Of a stretch of 64,000 nt of DNA, positions 1 to 11,402 are shown piece by piece (position 1 is the stretch's first letter; every line of letters starts with the position of its first letter). This DNA is from Lobosporangium transversale. Its lineage: Eukaryota; Mortierellomycota; Mortierellomycetes; Mortierellales; Mortierellaceae. The notes below the pieces were generated by a model. It had not been told where the DNA came from and made no database searches. It was given only the letters and a program-made list of their open reading frames with translations. The stretch lies in the NCBI RefSeq assembly GCF_002105155.1, contig NW_019029011.1, forward strand, positions 372,001-436,000, read 5' to 3'. The position numbers and the translations under genes are program-made.

Positions 1-1119
1 AAGAAAGAAAAGAAAGAAAAAAAAAAAAAAAAAAAAAGAGAAGAGGGGAAAAGGCAATGAAAGGATGTTGGTGAAGTGTAATGCTTGCGATGCAATGCAA
101 GGATCTCAAACAAACAAAAAAAGGGGGGAGGAACTGTATAAACAGGAATATTCCTCGTGTCACTTTTTCTTGGTTGAAATAGGAAAGGAGGTAAAGGAGA
201 AGATAAAGAATAGAATGAATGCGAGTATCAATGTGGGTGAGAATGTTAGTGGGATGAGGAACTGAACAAAGAGAGAAAAGAGAAGAAAAAGAAGAAAAAG
301 ACCTCGCTTTTATCAAAAGACGTTGAGAGAAGCGTTCAGATGCTCAGATCTTTAGTATAGACCTATTGAAATGCGTGAATGTCGCCCACACTGTTCTACA
401 ATGCAGACTGCATCCAAACAATAACCCCCCACACGCCTCAATAACAACGATGGATAACGATGATGACAACAATGATGATGATGAGAAATGCCTCTGTTTC
501 CACTCTAAAAAATAAAGCGCTAGGATACTATTAACTCCCTGCTTCTCCTACACCACTTTAATCGTCCTCCTTCCTTTAGACTGATTGCCAATGAAGAGCC
601 CTTCTCCTATTGTTCTTTTGTCCTGCTTGGTGCTAACGGTTAGACCAATGACGTCCAATGAAAGGTTTTTTTTAAAATATGCAATGGTTCAACTTTTTTT
701 ATGCCATGCTGCTGCTTCGTCCTTTTTGTCTGACGCCAGTCAACAAGTGTGTAGAAAAAAAAGTGCCCGAAGGAAATAAAGAGACCATGTGCTATTTTTT
801 CTTTTTTCTTTTTTTTTCTTTTTTTTTTTTTTTTTTTTAGACACTTGAAGTCACGCGGCATTCCAGAACAACGATTGACATTGTTTCTGATGTATACGTG
901 AACGGGAAAAAGAAAAAATGCCAGTTGCTTTATTTATTATTATATTCGCAATTCATTGGACATGTCTATGATAGTCATGGCTACGGACCTGCTCGTCTAT
1001 CCTAGCCGATGGATGTTCCTGATGAACGATAAATTACTTCTCTTTCATTTAATCACCTTCCAGAACCGGAGGCAGATGCCAATGAAATGTCTGGACATCA
1101 AGACTGAATGAGAACAACC
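1..1119. other. Non-coding or unresolved left edge
   Basis: No gene is supported here. The first 40 bases are an A-rich run, followed by purine-rich sequence. A run of T lies near 790-840. A short acidic open stretch preceded by a possible 3' splice site (ttccag) ends with a stop near 1108 on the + strand. It could be a last exon, but no partner exon was found. Confidence 0.4.
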
Positions 1120-2135
1120 TTATAGTAGCCAAGGGCCCTTTATGGCTCCGATATTTATGCTCAAGCTGCTGCTGCTGTAGTGAGAGCATTGATGGCATTG
1201 AGGGCAGCTAGAAGATTCAGTATCATACATGATGTTTGCATAATAAGCTGAATCATTACTGGTGGTGGATAAATTGGTTGAGACATGAATAGGGCGCCAC
1301 ACTGGTGAGGAAGAAGGTTTGATTTGTTGTTGGCTAAGAAGTATGGGTGTGGCACTAGCATAGTTTTGACTCTCAAGCTCGTCATTATTCGGTTTGTGTA
1401 GCAACGAAGACAAAAGAAGTACCTCCTGTATCCATACAGCCTGTCGACGCTTATTGAATATGCCACAATAAATTGCGCGACTATGCACACTTTCCTGCTA
1501 TGAAGCGCATGCCATGACCACTTGCACCACCTAGTTTACTCGAAGCAACATTTTACACAACCCCTCTCTCCTCCATTTTCCTTTCCCAATCTCTCCTTCT
1601 TTCCTATTCCATTATGGCTGCTTCTAGCAGTAGGTCTTGGAGGAAGGGTTGATAACATTCCCGAACCGTTGGGATTCAGGGCTTTTCCATCATTCATAAC
1701 TCTCGATGTATTTTTGCGTACATTATTACCGTTACCTGCATTCAATCCCGGACTAGAATTCGGTCCAGAACTAGAGGATCTTGAGAAGCCGAAACTCAGG
1801 CCCCAACTTGCGCTGACTCCAGAGATATTACCCTGATTGGTCTTCCAAACAAAACAGCATTTACAAATCTTTGACTAGAACTTCATTTTCAAAGATATCC
1901 AGAGCAGATTTTAGAGGGAATCTATTGGAGTAGCAATAGGCCGAGGCTCTTCTATTGGACTTGCATTCTTTAAATGGCAAAGCTGAAGCTTTACAAAAAT
2001 TTCCTTCATATAAAGTGAAGACATGATACAGGACATGCATTATGTAAGTTAAAGAAACCAAGCTGGAATGAAGACTTACCCTCTGGAGTTATCATCCGCG
2101 TGCAGATCAATCAGTTGAGGACCATCTTGAGACAT
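1120..2135 (-). CDS. Possible hypothetical gene (unresolved exons)
   Basis: Several coding-like stretches lie on the minus strand, but I could not join them into one model. An ATG at 2135 opens an acidic 18-codon exon that ends in a clean GTAAGT donor near 2080. A Ser/Gly/Asn-rich stretch at about 1833-1536 follows a good caatcag acceptor. A Ser/Gln-rich stretch at about 1420-1120 ends in a stop. Composition looks like a disordered fungal protein rather than random DNA. No domain is recognised. It could be one multi-exon gene, two small genes, or a decayed gene. Confidence 0.25.
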
Positions 2136-2822
2136 AGTTTATGCAAAACACTCGCTTTTGCATTGACATGCTGCGAAAGAGAGAGGCGTACTTGTTGTCT
2201 GTGAGTGGATTACTGGTGATTAATGTGCTCACTTTTTTATTTTGAATTCCCCTGTCAATGGGAAGCAGAGTGCCCGGAAAGCCAGCAATAATGACACTCT
2301 TTTTTCCAACGAAATGATATGGATCTATAAAAAAGAAAAAGGGACGCGTCTGGTGGCGTAGAGGAATAGATTGAGAATGTGTGATGTGGCGAAGCAGCAG
2401 CTGTAGATGACAAACATGCTCATGTCGTGGATCTCTTGCACGTACATGAACACATTGACTTGTATTGCAACATGTGTACTTAATATTGTTGTGCCCAGGG
2501 GCACACACAAAACAAAAAAAAAAATGGGCGAGTGTTGTTTAGTGAAGACCTCCATGCGTATTGATTCCTTTCCATCCTAAGACTTGTATATATTTCATTG
2601 CTCTTTAGTCTTCAGCATCATTACGCTTATCTCTTTATTCATTCCTTCTATTTTCGCTCGCACAATTACCATCTGTCTTATCTTATACCATACCAATATT
2701 TTCTTTTCTTGTCTCTCAGTCTCATCTCTGTTCATCCGAAGAGCAACACACCATCACGGTTCACTTTTTGTTTTAGTTTTCAACGGCTTGCAGCTCAGAC
2801 AAAGTGAATAGCAAAAAGAGAA
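2136..2822. other. Upstream region of the SCAMP gene
   Basis: No convincing gene. The last 200 bases before the SCAMP start are pyrimidine-rich, as expected of a promoter and 5' leader. Small ORFs here lack domains or splice support. Confidence 0.4.
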
Positions 2823-4518
2823 ATGTCTTCACAGAACCCTTTCGAGCAATCCGAGTATAATCAAACTAATCCATTTGAGGATTCAAATCAGATCCAGGCT
2901 GATGTTCCTCTGACGGAACACTCTGGAAAATCAGAGATTGGTCAGGACTACACATCCTATACTCAGTATGGAGACAGTCAGTCCTCGATTTACCAGACCA
3001 CCCCCTCTTCCATTCCCGCTGAAGACCCCAAGCTTGCAGCGAAGGCTGCAGAGCTCCGTCGTCGTGAGGAGGAATTAGCTGCCAGAGAACGTGAGATGCA
3101 GGCTGCCCAAGTAGAGGCTGAACGTGTCCGGACCCAGGGCAAGAACAACTTTCCAAAATTCTATCCCCTCATTTACATGTATGCCTCGCTCCATTGTTTG
3201 CTTATTTGATTTTGGATATGTCATACATTACATTGTGCTGCTCTCATTTTCATCAAACTACTACATTGCGCCATACATTGCTTTCAAACTCGCGACCCTT
3301 ATTTTTTCTAACACTTGGACTACCCGTATCATTCTTTGCTCATTGAACTATAGGTCAATCCCGGCAGAGATTCCAAAGGCACATCAATCGACAGTCAAGT
3401 TCATATACAACCTGTGGCTGGCACTCCTTGCGACTCTGGGTCTCAACTTCCTTGCCTGTATGCTGATGCTCTTTGCTGGTATTCCAAATGGTGCTGCTGA
3501 CATGGGGGTTTCTCTCGGGTACTGCTTCACTATCACTGCAGCCTCATTTTTGCTATGGTATCGACCTGTATACAATGCATTTATGAAGGAGATGTCGATG
3601 TATTATTGTAAGCGAGCTTTTTTTTTTTTTTTTTGCTTATTTTCTTTTCAAAAATATGTAATATAAGCCTTTCTCTAACCTTGTCTTGTCTTGTCTTGTT
3701 GCTAGACTTTTACTTTATTTTCAATGGCTTCCATATCCTTTTCGCTTTCTACATGGCTCTTGGATTCCCATCAACGTATGTATAATGAAACACTAATGCA
3801 ATTGTAGACAGGAGCGACAGATACAGAGTGTGCAGTACATTTAGCATGGAAGCGTGGCATGATGTGTACAAACAGGAGTTGCAGGCAAGGAACACTGGAT
3901 CTAGATCAGGTCAAAAGTCAAACTCCTCATATGACTCTTGTAAACACTATTTCAATCATTGAATTTCAGTCTACTATTCGACAGCCATTTGAATGGATTA
4001 CTATCCATATGGACGATGCTACTATCGGCTTTCAACCGGGAAATGGTCATCAAAGACCATGGGCTTGAAGACAGGCAATTGACTAGAACATTGCTGACAT
4101 ATGCTGTATTCCCTGACTTCCAAACTTTGTATTGCTAGTGGATCTGCTGGTCTGATAAACATGATTCAGGTGTTCAATGGCCACCATATTTTCGCTGGAA
4201 TTCTCTGCGTATTTTCAACCATACTCTGGTTTGTTCAAGGTGGCGGCTGCCTTTTCTTTTACCGGTATGAAGCAATACAAAAAAAAATGTTAGCCTTTAT
4301 ACTCTATTTATTGCTTGAGTGTTCTTTGATACTCCACTAAAATAGTCCTTCCATCTTGAATTTTTCTGCCTCTATGATGATACAGCAAGGTTCACATGCA
4401 TTATAACCAGCAGGGACATACTTTTGATCAGGCCAAGGCCCAGGTTACATCCTCTGCCGTGCGTAATCAGGCAGTTCAGAATGCTGCCTGGAGTGCTGCA
4501 ACTGGTAATAGGGTCTGA
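2823..4518 (+). CDS. Secretory carrier membrane protein (SCAMP)
   Basis: Tetraspanning trafficking protein of post-Golgi and endosomal membranes. Five exons fit: 2823-3178, 3354-3607, 3706-3775, 4139-4264 and 4386-4518, giving 312 residues with all phases consistent. The N-terminus has two NPF motifs (residues about 5-7 and 16-18), which bind EH-domain endocytic proteins. A charged coiled coil rich in Glu, Arg and Ala follows at about 80-105. The four-helix SCAMP core comes next, containing the family signature WYRPVYNAF in the linker after the second helix. The C-terminal tail is cytosolic and polar. Length and order match animal and plant SCAMPs (about 300-340 residues). The second ATG codon is split across intron 1. 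Introns 1 to 4 are 175, 98, 363 and 121 bases. SCAMPs are, to my knowledge, missing from yeasts and most Dikarya, so the gene is a lineage clue. Identification is firm; exact function in this fungus is inferred. Confidence 0.93.
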
Positions 4519-4582
4519 GCTGACCTTGCTGCTTCTGACCCCTATTCATACTCTCGTACATTTATAGAATTATTTTTTAAGC

Positions 4583-4586
<4 letters not shown>

Positions 4587-4619
<33 letters not shown>
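4587..4619. repeat. Poly-A run of about 33 bases
   Basis: Uninterrupted A run about 70 bases after the SCAMP stop, probably in or just past its 3' UTR. It is one of about 30 comparable runs in the window. Confidence 0.9.
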
Positions 4620-4621
<2 letters not shown>

Positions 4622-4652
4622 TAAACCATTGGTTATTGTGAAGTGGATAGGA

Positions 4653-4790
4653 CCAGATCCGTGTGCACATGCCACCCGCAGCAGTAGAAACTTTGTGAGC
4701 CAGATCCATGTGCACACGCCACCCGCAGCAATAGAAACTTCGTTGTGAACCAGATCCATTCGCGCACGCCACCCGCAGCAGTAGAAAAGT
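4653..4790. repeat. Three-copy tandem repeat, 47-50 bp unit
   Basis: Three imperfect copies begin at about 4653, 4700 and 4750. Each starts ccagatcc, continues through a GTGCACA-like or GCGCACG-like core, then CCACCCGCAGCA and a tagaaa end. The GC-rich units stand out in AT-rich flanks. They lie 120-250 bases upstream of the GNL1 start, so they could be repeated protein-binding sites in its promoter; that role is inferred. Confidence 0.85.
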
Positions 4791-4907
4791 AAAAAGAAAG
4801 AGGTCACGCTACTCCGTTGAAAAGGCGTTTCTCCCAAGACTCAATTCAGCTCATTTATTCGTCACTTTCCATTTCGCAAAGCGCATTCGATTAATTAGTA
4901 GCCAATC

Positions 4908-7900
4908 ATGCCACGTCCAAAAGCATTCAGTGGTGCTCTAAAGAAGAAGCAGCTCCAAGAGAGACGCGCTCGACACAATAAGAAAGTAGAGGGAAAGCAG
5001 AACGAAGAGCATACGAACAATATCAATAACAATGCGACAGTTGATTCATATAACGGGCGTTTTGTCAAGAGTCTCTCCAATGAACCTAAACAAGGTTCGC
5101 ATGGAAGTGGACGGCCAGTGAAAGAGAACTCCAATCATCCTGCAGAAACGAGGTAATCAAATGAAGGAATATCGTCAACGACTATCCGAGAATCATAGTA
5201 TGTGCATGTGTACCCTTGGTATTCGAACTAAATGTCCATTTCTCTATATTCCCAAGACTCCGGTCGGTGTTTATCAAGCGCTCTCAAGCAGAAATTGAAG
5301 AATCAAGAAGAGCCAGTATGCAGCCACTCCACTTTCTGCCTGAAGTAAAGCCTCCCACCATAGATCTCCACTTGTTGCAATCCTCGGTTGCCCCGGCTGC
5401 CTGAAGCTGATACTTTTTTTTTTTTTGCTTTTCTCTTCTTTTGCACAAAGTCAAAGTTAGAGGTCTCATTTGAGGAAATGTTCCCAGAAATCATTGGGTT
5501 CCCCAAGCGCCCTAAATGGGATTATTCGATGAGTCCTCAGCAACTCGAACAAAACGAAACTAGGATGTTTGAAGCATGGATGGATTCTGTCTATAACCAA
5601 TACCCAGCAGAAGAATTGAGCTACTTTGAACACAATCTTGAAGTCTGGCGCCAGCTGTACGCAACTCTTTATCTTTTTTTTCTTAATTAAACTGGAGATA
5701 ATTTTTAATGATTGAGGAAAACCATTCTATACTAATGCTTTCCTTAAACTGATTTCTCAAGGTGGCGAGTACTCGAGATTTCGGACATTATCATGATCAT
5801 TGTCGACATTCGGCACCCAGTTATCCACTTCCCTCCATCACTCTATCAGTATGTAGTCGAGGACATGAAACGCAAGCTCGTGGTGGTATTCAACAAGGTG
5901 ATTCCTGAAGGTTTTTTCTGAAAACTTTTCCAGAAGCAAATTTTGTACTGCAATGATGTCATTAAGCATTTTTTTTTTTTTTGTTTTTTTTTTTCCTTTA
6001 AAGATTGATTTGGTGGCGCCAAGTACAGTGTTTGCGTGGAAACAATACTTTAAAGAGAAATTCCCAGAGCTTCATATTGCATCCTTCAGTTGTTATTCCC
6101 CTGATCCTACGTTCATCAACGATTCCAGTACTGGTTAGCAAAAATTGCGGATGAAATTGTTTTGCCATCTACTATCCTCCCATGGTATTACGGTCAAATT
6201 AACTTTTTCTTTTCTTCATTTATTCTAGCCGCAATTCAGAGAGCAGTGAAGAGACCGAGGCGTAGATTCTACAACGCTGTCGGTGTCAGAGACGTGTTGA
6301 TGGCATGCAAAGATGTAGAACTTGCAAAAAATGGTGATCAGGTGGATTGGGATCTCCTCGTCGCTCAATATGATGCTGACAAGAGGGGCCATGGACCCCA
6401 GGATAGCGATGAAGAGGATGATCGCGAAAGTGATGGAGCTAGCGACAATACTCCCGAACAAGATGGAGAAGATGGAAATCAGGAACAAGAAAGTTTACTC
6501 AAGAAAAGTGATGCAGGATTATGTATGTCCATGAACGATCTAATTCGTAAGCATGTCTTGGATGGTAGAATACTCTCTGCTTACACCATATTCTCTTCGT
6601 CATTTTAACATATTATAGCTGTATCACTACAGACTGTGGACATTAATGAGGATGAGCATGTCCCTCACAAAGATTATGTGACGATTGGCTTAGTTGGTAA
6701 TTAAAGTATTATCGCGATGTCACATTTTCAGAGAAGGCCTTGCTTTATAAATTGAAGCTCAAACTTAACACCACCATATAAATCCTTTCTAGGACATCCA
6801 AATGTTGGCAAGAGCTCCTTGATCAACAGTATCATGGGTCGTACAGTGGTCAGTACTAGCAAGACACCAGGACATACAAAGCATTTTCAAACTATCCATC
6901 TGACTCACAACGTCAGATTATGCGACTCGCCAGGGCTTGTTTTCCCGAGTTTACTACCCAAAGCGCTTCAAGTACGTGAGGCTGGTAGAATCTGTGGGCA
7001 AGGATAAGCTGAGATTCTGAAAATTTACAAAGTTACGGGTCCACTCATTTTTTTTTTTTTTTTTTTTTTTTTGTTGTTGTTGTTGTTTTGCTGGAAAACA
7101 GATCTTGTCTGGAATGTACCCTGTTGCACAAGTGCAGGAGCCTTACTCTGTGGTACAATATCTAGCAGAGCGTGTGAACATTCCTCGTCTGCTCAAATTG
7201 GATCCGCCGCCAAATTATGAACGCGGACCTTTCCGATGGTCATCATTTGGTGTCTGTGAAGGTAAGAAAAAAAATCAATTGAAATGAATTAACGGCGTAA
7301 AGATAGGCTCGAAAAACATGGTTGACTTACTATTATCGTTATTGCTATCACTATTGTTTTTCTTACGTTAAGCATATGCACTTCAACGTGGTTTCTTGAC
7401 TGCTAAATCAGCCCATCCTGATGTTTATCGAGCAGGTTAGTTGTGATTAAATCATTTAAAGAAAGTTGGCATTTGGATGGTAAGAAATCCTTCGACTTTT
7501 CCTAACTGTTGCTGCCTATTTTTTTTTTTCTCCTGGTCATAAGCCAATGCTATTCTCCGATTGGCCAATGATGGTCGGATTCTTCTATCTTTCAAACCAC
7601 CAGGCTTTTTTACTAGCACCAAGTATGAAAAATTAAAAGTTACTGAGGCGGATGATGCCTTTTCGGCGACTGCCTCCGGGAGCGATGATAGGCAAAATGA
7701 GCGAAGAAAACCTAGCGCAACAATAAAGGATGATGAAAACGAGGAAGACCTTCCGGTTGAAGAAGAGGTTACGGGAAAAGAGTCTAATGAAAAGGGTTCA
7801 TTCAAGATGAATGCGCGTATTGGCGGATTTTTCGGTTTATTACAAGAAGATGAAGACGAAAACGACGGGGACGAGGATGACGACGAAGATGACGACGAAG

Positions 7901-7932
7901 ATGCTGAAGATGATGCGCATGACGAACACTAA
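4908..7932 (+). CDS. GNL1: GNL1-type circularly permuted GTPase
   Basis: Member of the YlqF/YawG family of permuted GTPases, relatives of which act in ribosome biogenesis and nucleocytoplasmic transport. Eleven exons fit (4908-5152, 5257-5344, 5451-5656, 5762-5897, 6004-6133, 6229-6546, 6619-6696, 6793-6971, 7102-7261, 7373-7435, 7544-7932), giving 663 residues in consistent phase. The basic N-terminus (MPRPKAFSGALKKKQLQ) matches GNL1. The G4 motif NKID (about 224-227) precedes the G1 P-loop GHPNVGKS (about 401-408) and the G3 motif DSPG, which is the diagnostic permuted order. An acidic insert lies between G4 and G1 and an extremely Asp/Glu-rich tail ends the protein, as in human GNL1. G3 is DSPG where human has DCPG. 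The acceptor of exon 3 (cacaaag) is the weakest boundary. The gene follows SCAMP on the same strand but is not co-transcribed in any obvious way. Confidence 0.93.
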
Positions 7933-8270
7933 TATTCATGGAGAACTAAAGTGCTTTAACATCATCCCTTCCGCCTTAATTCTTTATCATCAACAAGCCT
8001 GCGACAATAAAACGCTCTTGCCCAATGGTTTTTTTTTTAAACTTGTGAATTTGTTTATTAAAAAATAATGATGAAGTAAGATCGAGAGAAAGACACGCTC
8101 ATGGAAGGGAATGTGGATGTATTTTTTCTAGGTGCGCAAAATAAGTGGTATATGAGGCGAACGAGTGTATAAGAATATGCTAATGGTGCCATTGCTGTCG
8201 CTATTGCTGCTACTGTTATTGGAGCTGTAGTGTTGTGCTGAGTTATCACTGAGATTTGTATATATTTCTA
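7933..8270. other. Convergent 3' region
   Basis: Lies between the GNL1 stop and the stop of the minus-strand membrane protein. An aataaaa-like stretch near 8006 could serve GNL1 polyadenylation. No gene seen. Confidence 0.5.
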
Positions 8271-9555
8271 TTATTGACGAATGAGAGGGGATCGCTCGCC
8301 ATTGTTGTAGGTAGGGATCTCATCATCACGCCAGACGGGAGAGCGCCAGAGGATGATATGGTTGACAAGACGCCTAATCAAAGCACCGAGCAAGCAGCCA
8401 AAACTGATGAAGCTGACAAGATAGATAATAGGAACGCTAGGACCTTGTTCGAAACTGATGCTCAAAATCATCCTAAAAAAAAAAAAAAAAAGTAAGCACG
8501 CGGGGATATTGTGTGTTTGTTTGTGTTTTCGAGTGTGGACGTGTGATTTGATGCGATTAGCACAAAAAAAAAATCCTTTCAGGTACATGTTGTGAGACGT
8601 TTTGTGGATTACTCATGGTCTTTGACATCCATAAGAAAACATGATCGTCGATAATAATAATAACAACGATAAGGAGCGGGAAGATATATATGTTCCTAGC
8701 TAGCTACTATCGTTTTTAATAGTAGGTAGTATGGCCGCACAAAGCAAAAAAAAAAAAAAAAAAAAAAAAAAGACAGGCGATAGAAGAAATAATAAAGAAA
8801 CTTGGCTATACGCCTTGCAGTTTTCCATTGCGACGTGGGTAATTTAAACTTACAGAGCAATAGAAATGGCAGCCCATGAATCGGGGTCCTTGGAAAACTC
8901 GGCATGGTAGTTACCGATAGCCAACATGACAAAGATAGCGGCGGCAGCACCAAGGGCAGTCCAGGAAGTAGGGCCCCCTTCCTTATCTGTAAAGGCTGTA
9001 AAGAAGTTTTGAAGAACATCGAACCAGACCAATCCTGTATAGATCGAGAATGAAATATGGACGAACGCATAGTCGGCAATGTTGGTAGCTGTGAAGTCAC
9101 GCATCTTGATGTACAGTCTCCAGATAAGGATCGCATTGATGACAAGTAAGACCTCACTAACCACCAACCAGTCGAATTTCTGATAAGGAAGAAGGGAAAA
9201 AGTTACCATTGCTGTTTCATCACCTGCAATTTTTTTTAAAAAAATTCAATTCGCTTTTATGACTTACCCAGCTGAAAACCCAGAAGATTACGACCAAGTT
9301 GCTGGCAAACAAGTGCCAGTCAATAGCCTCGACAACGACGTCATGTGCAAAATCAAACCATTGAACAATCACGAATCCTCCAAGAAGAGCCCAGACGGTA
9401 GCTGGGACGATAAAGCCCAGTTCATTGTTGGCGAGATAATTGGGACGTGAAGCGTAAATATCTTGAAGGAACTCTCGATAGAACACACCGGTTGCCACGA
9501 CAAGAAGATAGGTGACCAGGTTGAGGGTCTTGAGCAAGGTTGGATGGAGCGCCAT
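8271..9555 (-). CDS. Multi-pass membrane protein, unknown function
   Basis: Three exons fit on the minus strand: 9555-9268, 9179-8854 and 8472-8271, giving 271 residues in consistent phase. The donors are both GTAAGT-type. The last acceptor follows an 18-base T run (tttttag), a pattern seen in other introns here. I count about seven hydrophobic segments: roughly residues 10-27, 44-64, 78-95, 99-118, 131-153, 165-183 and 215-235. The C-terminal tail is polar and ends in Arg-Gln. The start at 9555 was chosen because the upstream in-frame extension is low-complexity, and because the first helix begins about ten residues in. Intron 2 is long for this genome (381 bases) and holds a 26-base A run. 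I do not recognise the family. Short conserved-looking Trp-Phe-Asp pairs occur near helices 2 and 5. It is divergently arranged with the TTC1-like gene. Confidence 0.72.
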
Positions 9556-10079
9556 AACTTTTATAAATATTTTGTCCTTTGGTTCAAGCGTTGGAGTGGC
9601 AGTGGTGAGAGAGAATAAGGAATGAGGGAGTGGAGAAAAAAAGGAAAGAAGGAAAGAAGAGTGGAGAAGACAAAAAAAAAAACAAAAGCTGGCTGAAGTC
9701 AATTATCATTCAAGAATGGATATCCTTCCCGTTCTGGGAGAGGATACCCGATGGGAGCACAAAAAAAACTTTTTTTTTTTTTTTTTTACAATTGTCAAGC
9801 CATTGTTCCATCTTCTTTGCTGGGTCTAAAAGCTGCAGAAGGAGTACATACGCGTGTGCACATGCATTGATAGCGGTCGAGCGTGAATGTTTTTGTTATG
9901 CGTGTGTATTTACTTTGTTTGTGCGTCTTGGATAAGTCATGATCCTCTTTCTGTCTAAACACAGTGTCTACACAGGCCCCTTTATTAGCTTCATTAGGAG
10001 AGGGTCAAGAGGACTGCTTCTTTTCTACACATTCAGACACCACCATTACTATCATTACACCAACAAAAGCAGTAATAGC
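9556..10079. promoter_or_regulatory. Divergent promoter region
   Basis: 524 bases between the starts of the membrane protein (-) and the TTC1-like gene (+). Contains purine-rich DNA next to the minus-strand start and a 17-base T run near 9771-9787. No specific site could be assigned. Confidence 0.5.
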
Positions 10080-11247
10080 ATGGCCGTCATTGAGGAGATC
10101 ATAGAAGAGCCAACTACAATAAACTCTGGCCTTGAGGAGACTCATGGTTCTAACACAACATCACAACTAAAGGCAACTGAAGTAGCATCGCAAGGCAAGG
10201 ACAAGGATGGTAATGGCAATCATGTAGACAATTCGGAAACCATCGAACCAATTCATACAATGGAATCTTCAGAAGACAAAGTATGTGAATTGTCTTTCAT
10301 CATTTGCCTTTAATCTATTTCTTTGGCCTTGCTTTTGTAGTCAAATACTAATCGATTTTTTTTTTTTTTTTTTTTTTTTTTTATCGACAGGAGCTCTTTG
10401 AAGAAGCGACTCGGCATAAGGTCGCAGGGAATCAACATTTTGGACAGGGCAGCTACACAGAGGCATTGAAATGCTATCAACTTGCTTTGTCAACTTGTCC
10501 TGCAGAAGCAACCCCATCAACGGCTGCTAACGCTGATAAGGATATTGCAGATCAGGATAAAATGGACAAAGTATTCAATGCAATAACTAAAAAATACAGG
10601 TCTGAGCGAGCTGTTTACCATGCCAACATGGCTGCCTGTTTTATCAAGCTTAAAGACTATGACGCAGCCATTGAGGACTGTGCAACCGCTCTGGAACTGG
10701 ATCCATCCTATATGCGTGCGCTCCAACGCAAAGCTCAGGCGGAAGAATTAAAAGGGACTTTGTCGAGCATGAACCAGGCCAAGCAAGATCATGAAATGGT
10801 GATCGAGACATTAAAGATCGAGCTTGGATTAATTGAACCCAGATACGAAGTTAACGATAGCCTGGAGCAAGGCGGTATTGACAAGGGGCAGGACACCATC
10901 GCAACTAAGTCATCAGAGCGGTCATCATCGTCGTCATCGTCGTCATCAACTTCACGAGATGCGAAGACCTCAATACGACCTAACACACCTGAACCAAATC
11001 TCCCGACTTTTAAGCCAAAGAAGCTTGATCTTGATGAGGTAGCTAAAAAGAAACATCGTTTGATGATTCAGACTAGCGAGCAGGCATTGAAGCGTATGGA
11101 ACCGGTTTTGAAGGAATTATTAGAGAAAGAAAAAGCTGAGATGATTGGTAAGTCCTGCTCTTGTGCAAATGTGAAAGAAAAAGAAAAGAAAAAAAAACAA
11201 AAAAAAACAGCAATTGATTCATCTCTTATTATGTTTTCTTTCCCCGT

Positions 11248-11283
<36 letters not shown>

Positions 11284-11402
11284 AGCTAAAGTCAATGGGC
11301 AATTCAATTCTTGGGAGGTTTGGGTTGTCGACAGACAATTTCCAGATGAAGCAGGATCCTTCGACGGGAGGATACTCGTTTAATTTCGTCAACAAGCCAT
11401 AA
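10080..11402 (+). CDS. TTC1: TTC1-like TPR co-chaperone
   Basis: Tetratricopeptide protein of the TTC1 family, whose TPR domain binds Hsp70/Hsp90 C-termini. Three exons fit: 10080-10280, 10391-11147 and 11281-11402, giving 359 residues in phase. An acidic, disordered N-terminus precedes a three-repeat TPR domain from about residue 70 to 190, with typical features such as [21 protein letters not shown] Ser-rich linker and a basic helix follow. The C-terminus contains [16 protein letters not shown] and ends in NFVNKP, closely matching the conserved TTC1 tail. The ATG at 10080 was chosen over an upstream in-frame ATG at 9939 because the extra residues are promoter-like. Intron 1 ends with a T run, whereas intron 2 ends with about 28 A directly before its AG, an unusual 3' splice context. 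Confidence 0.9.
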
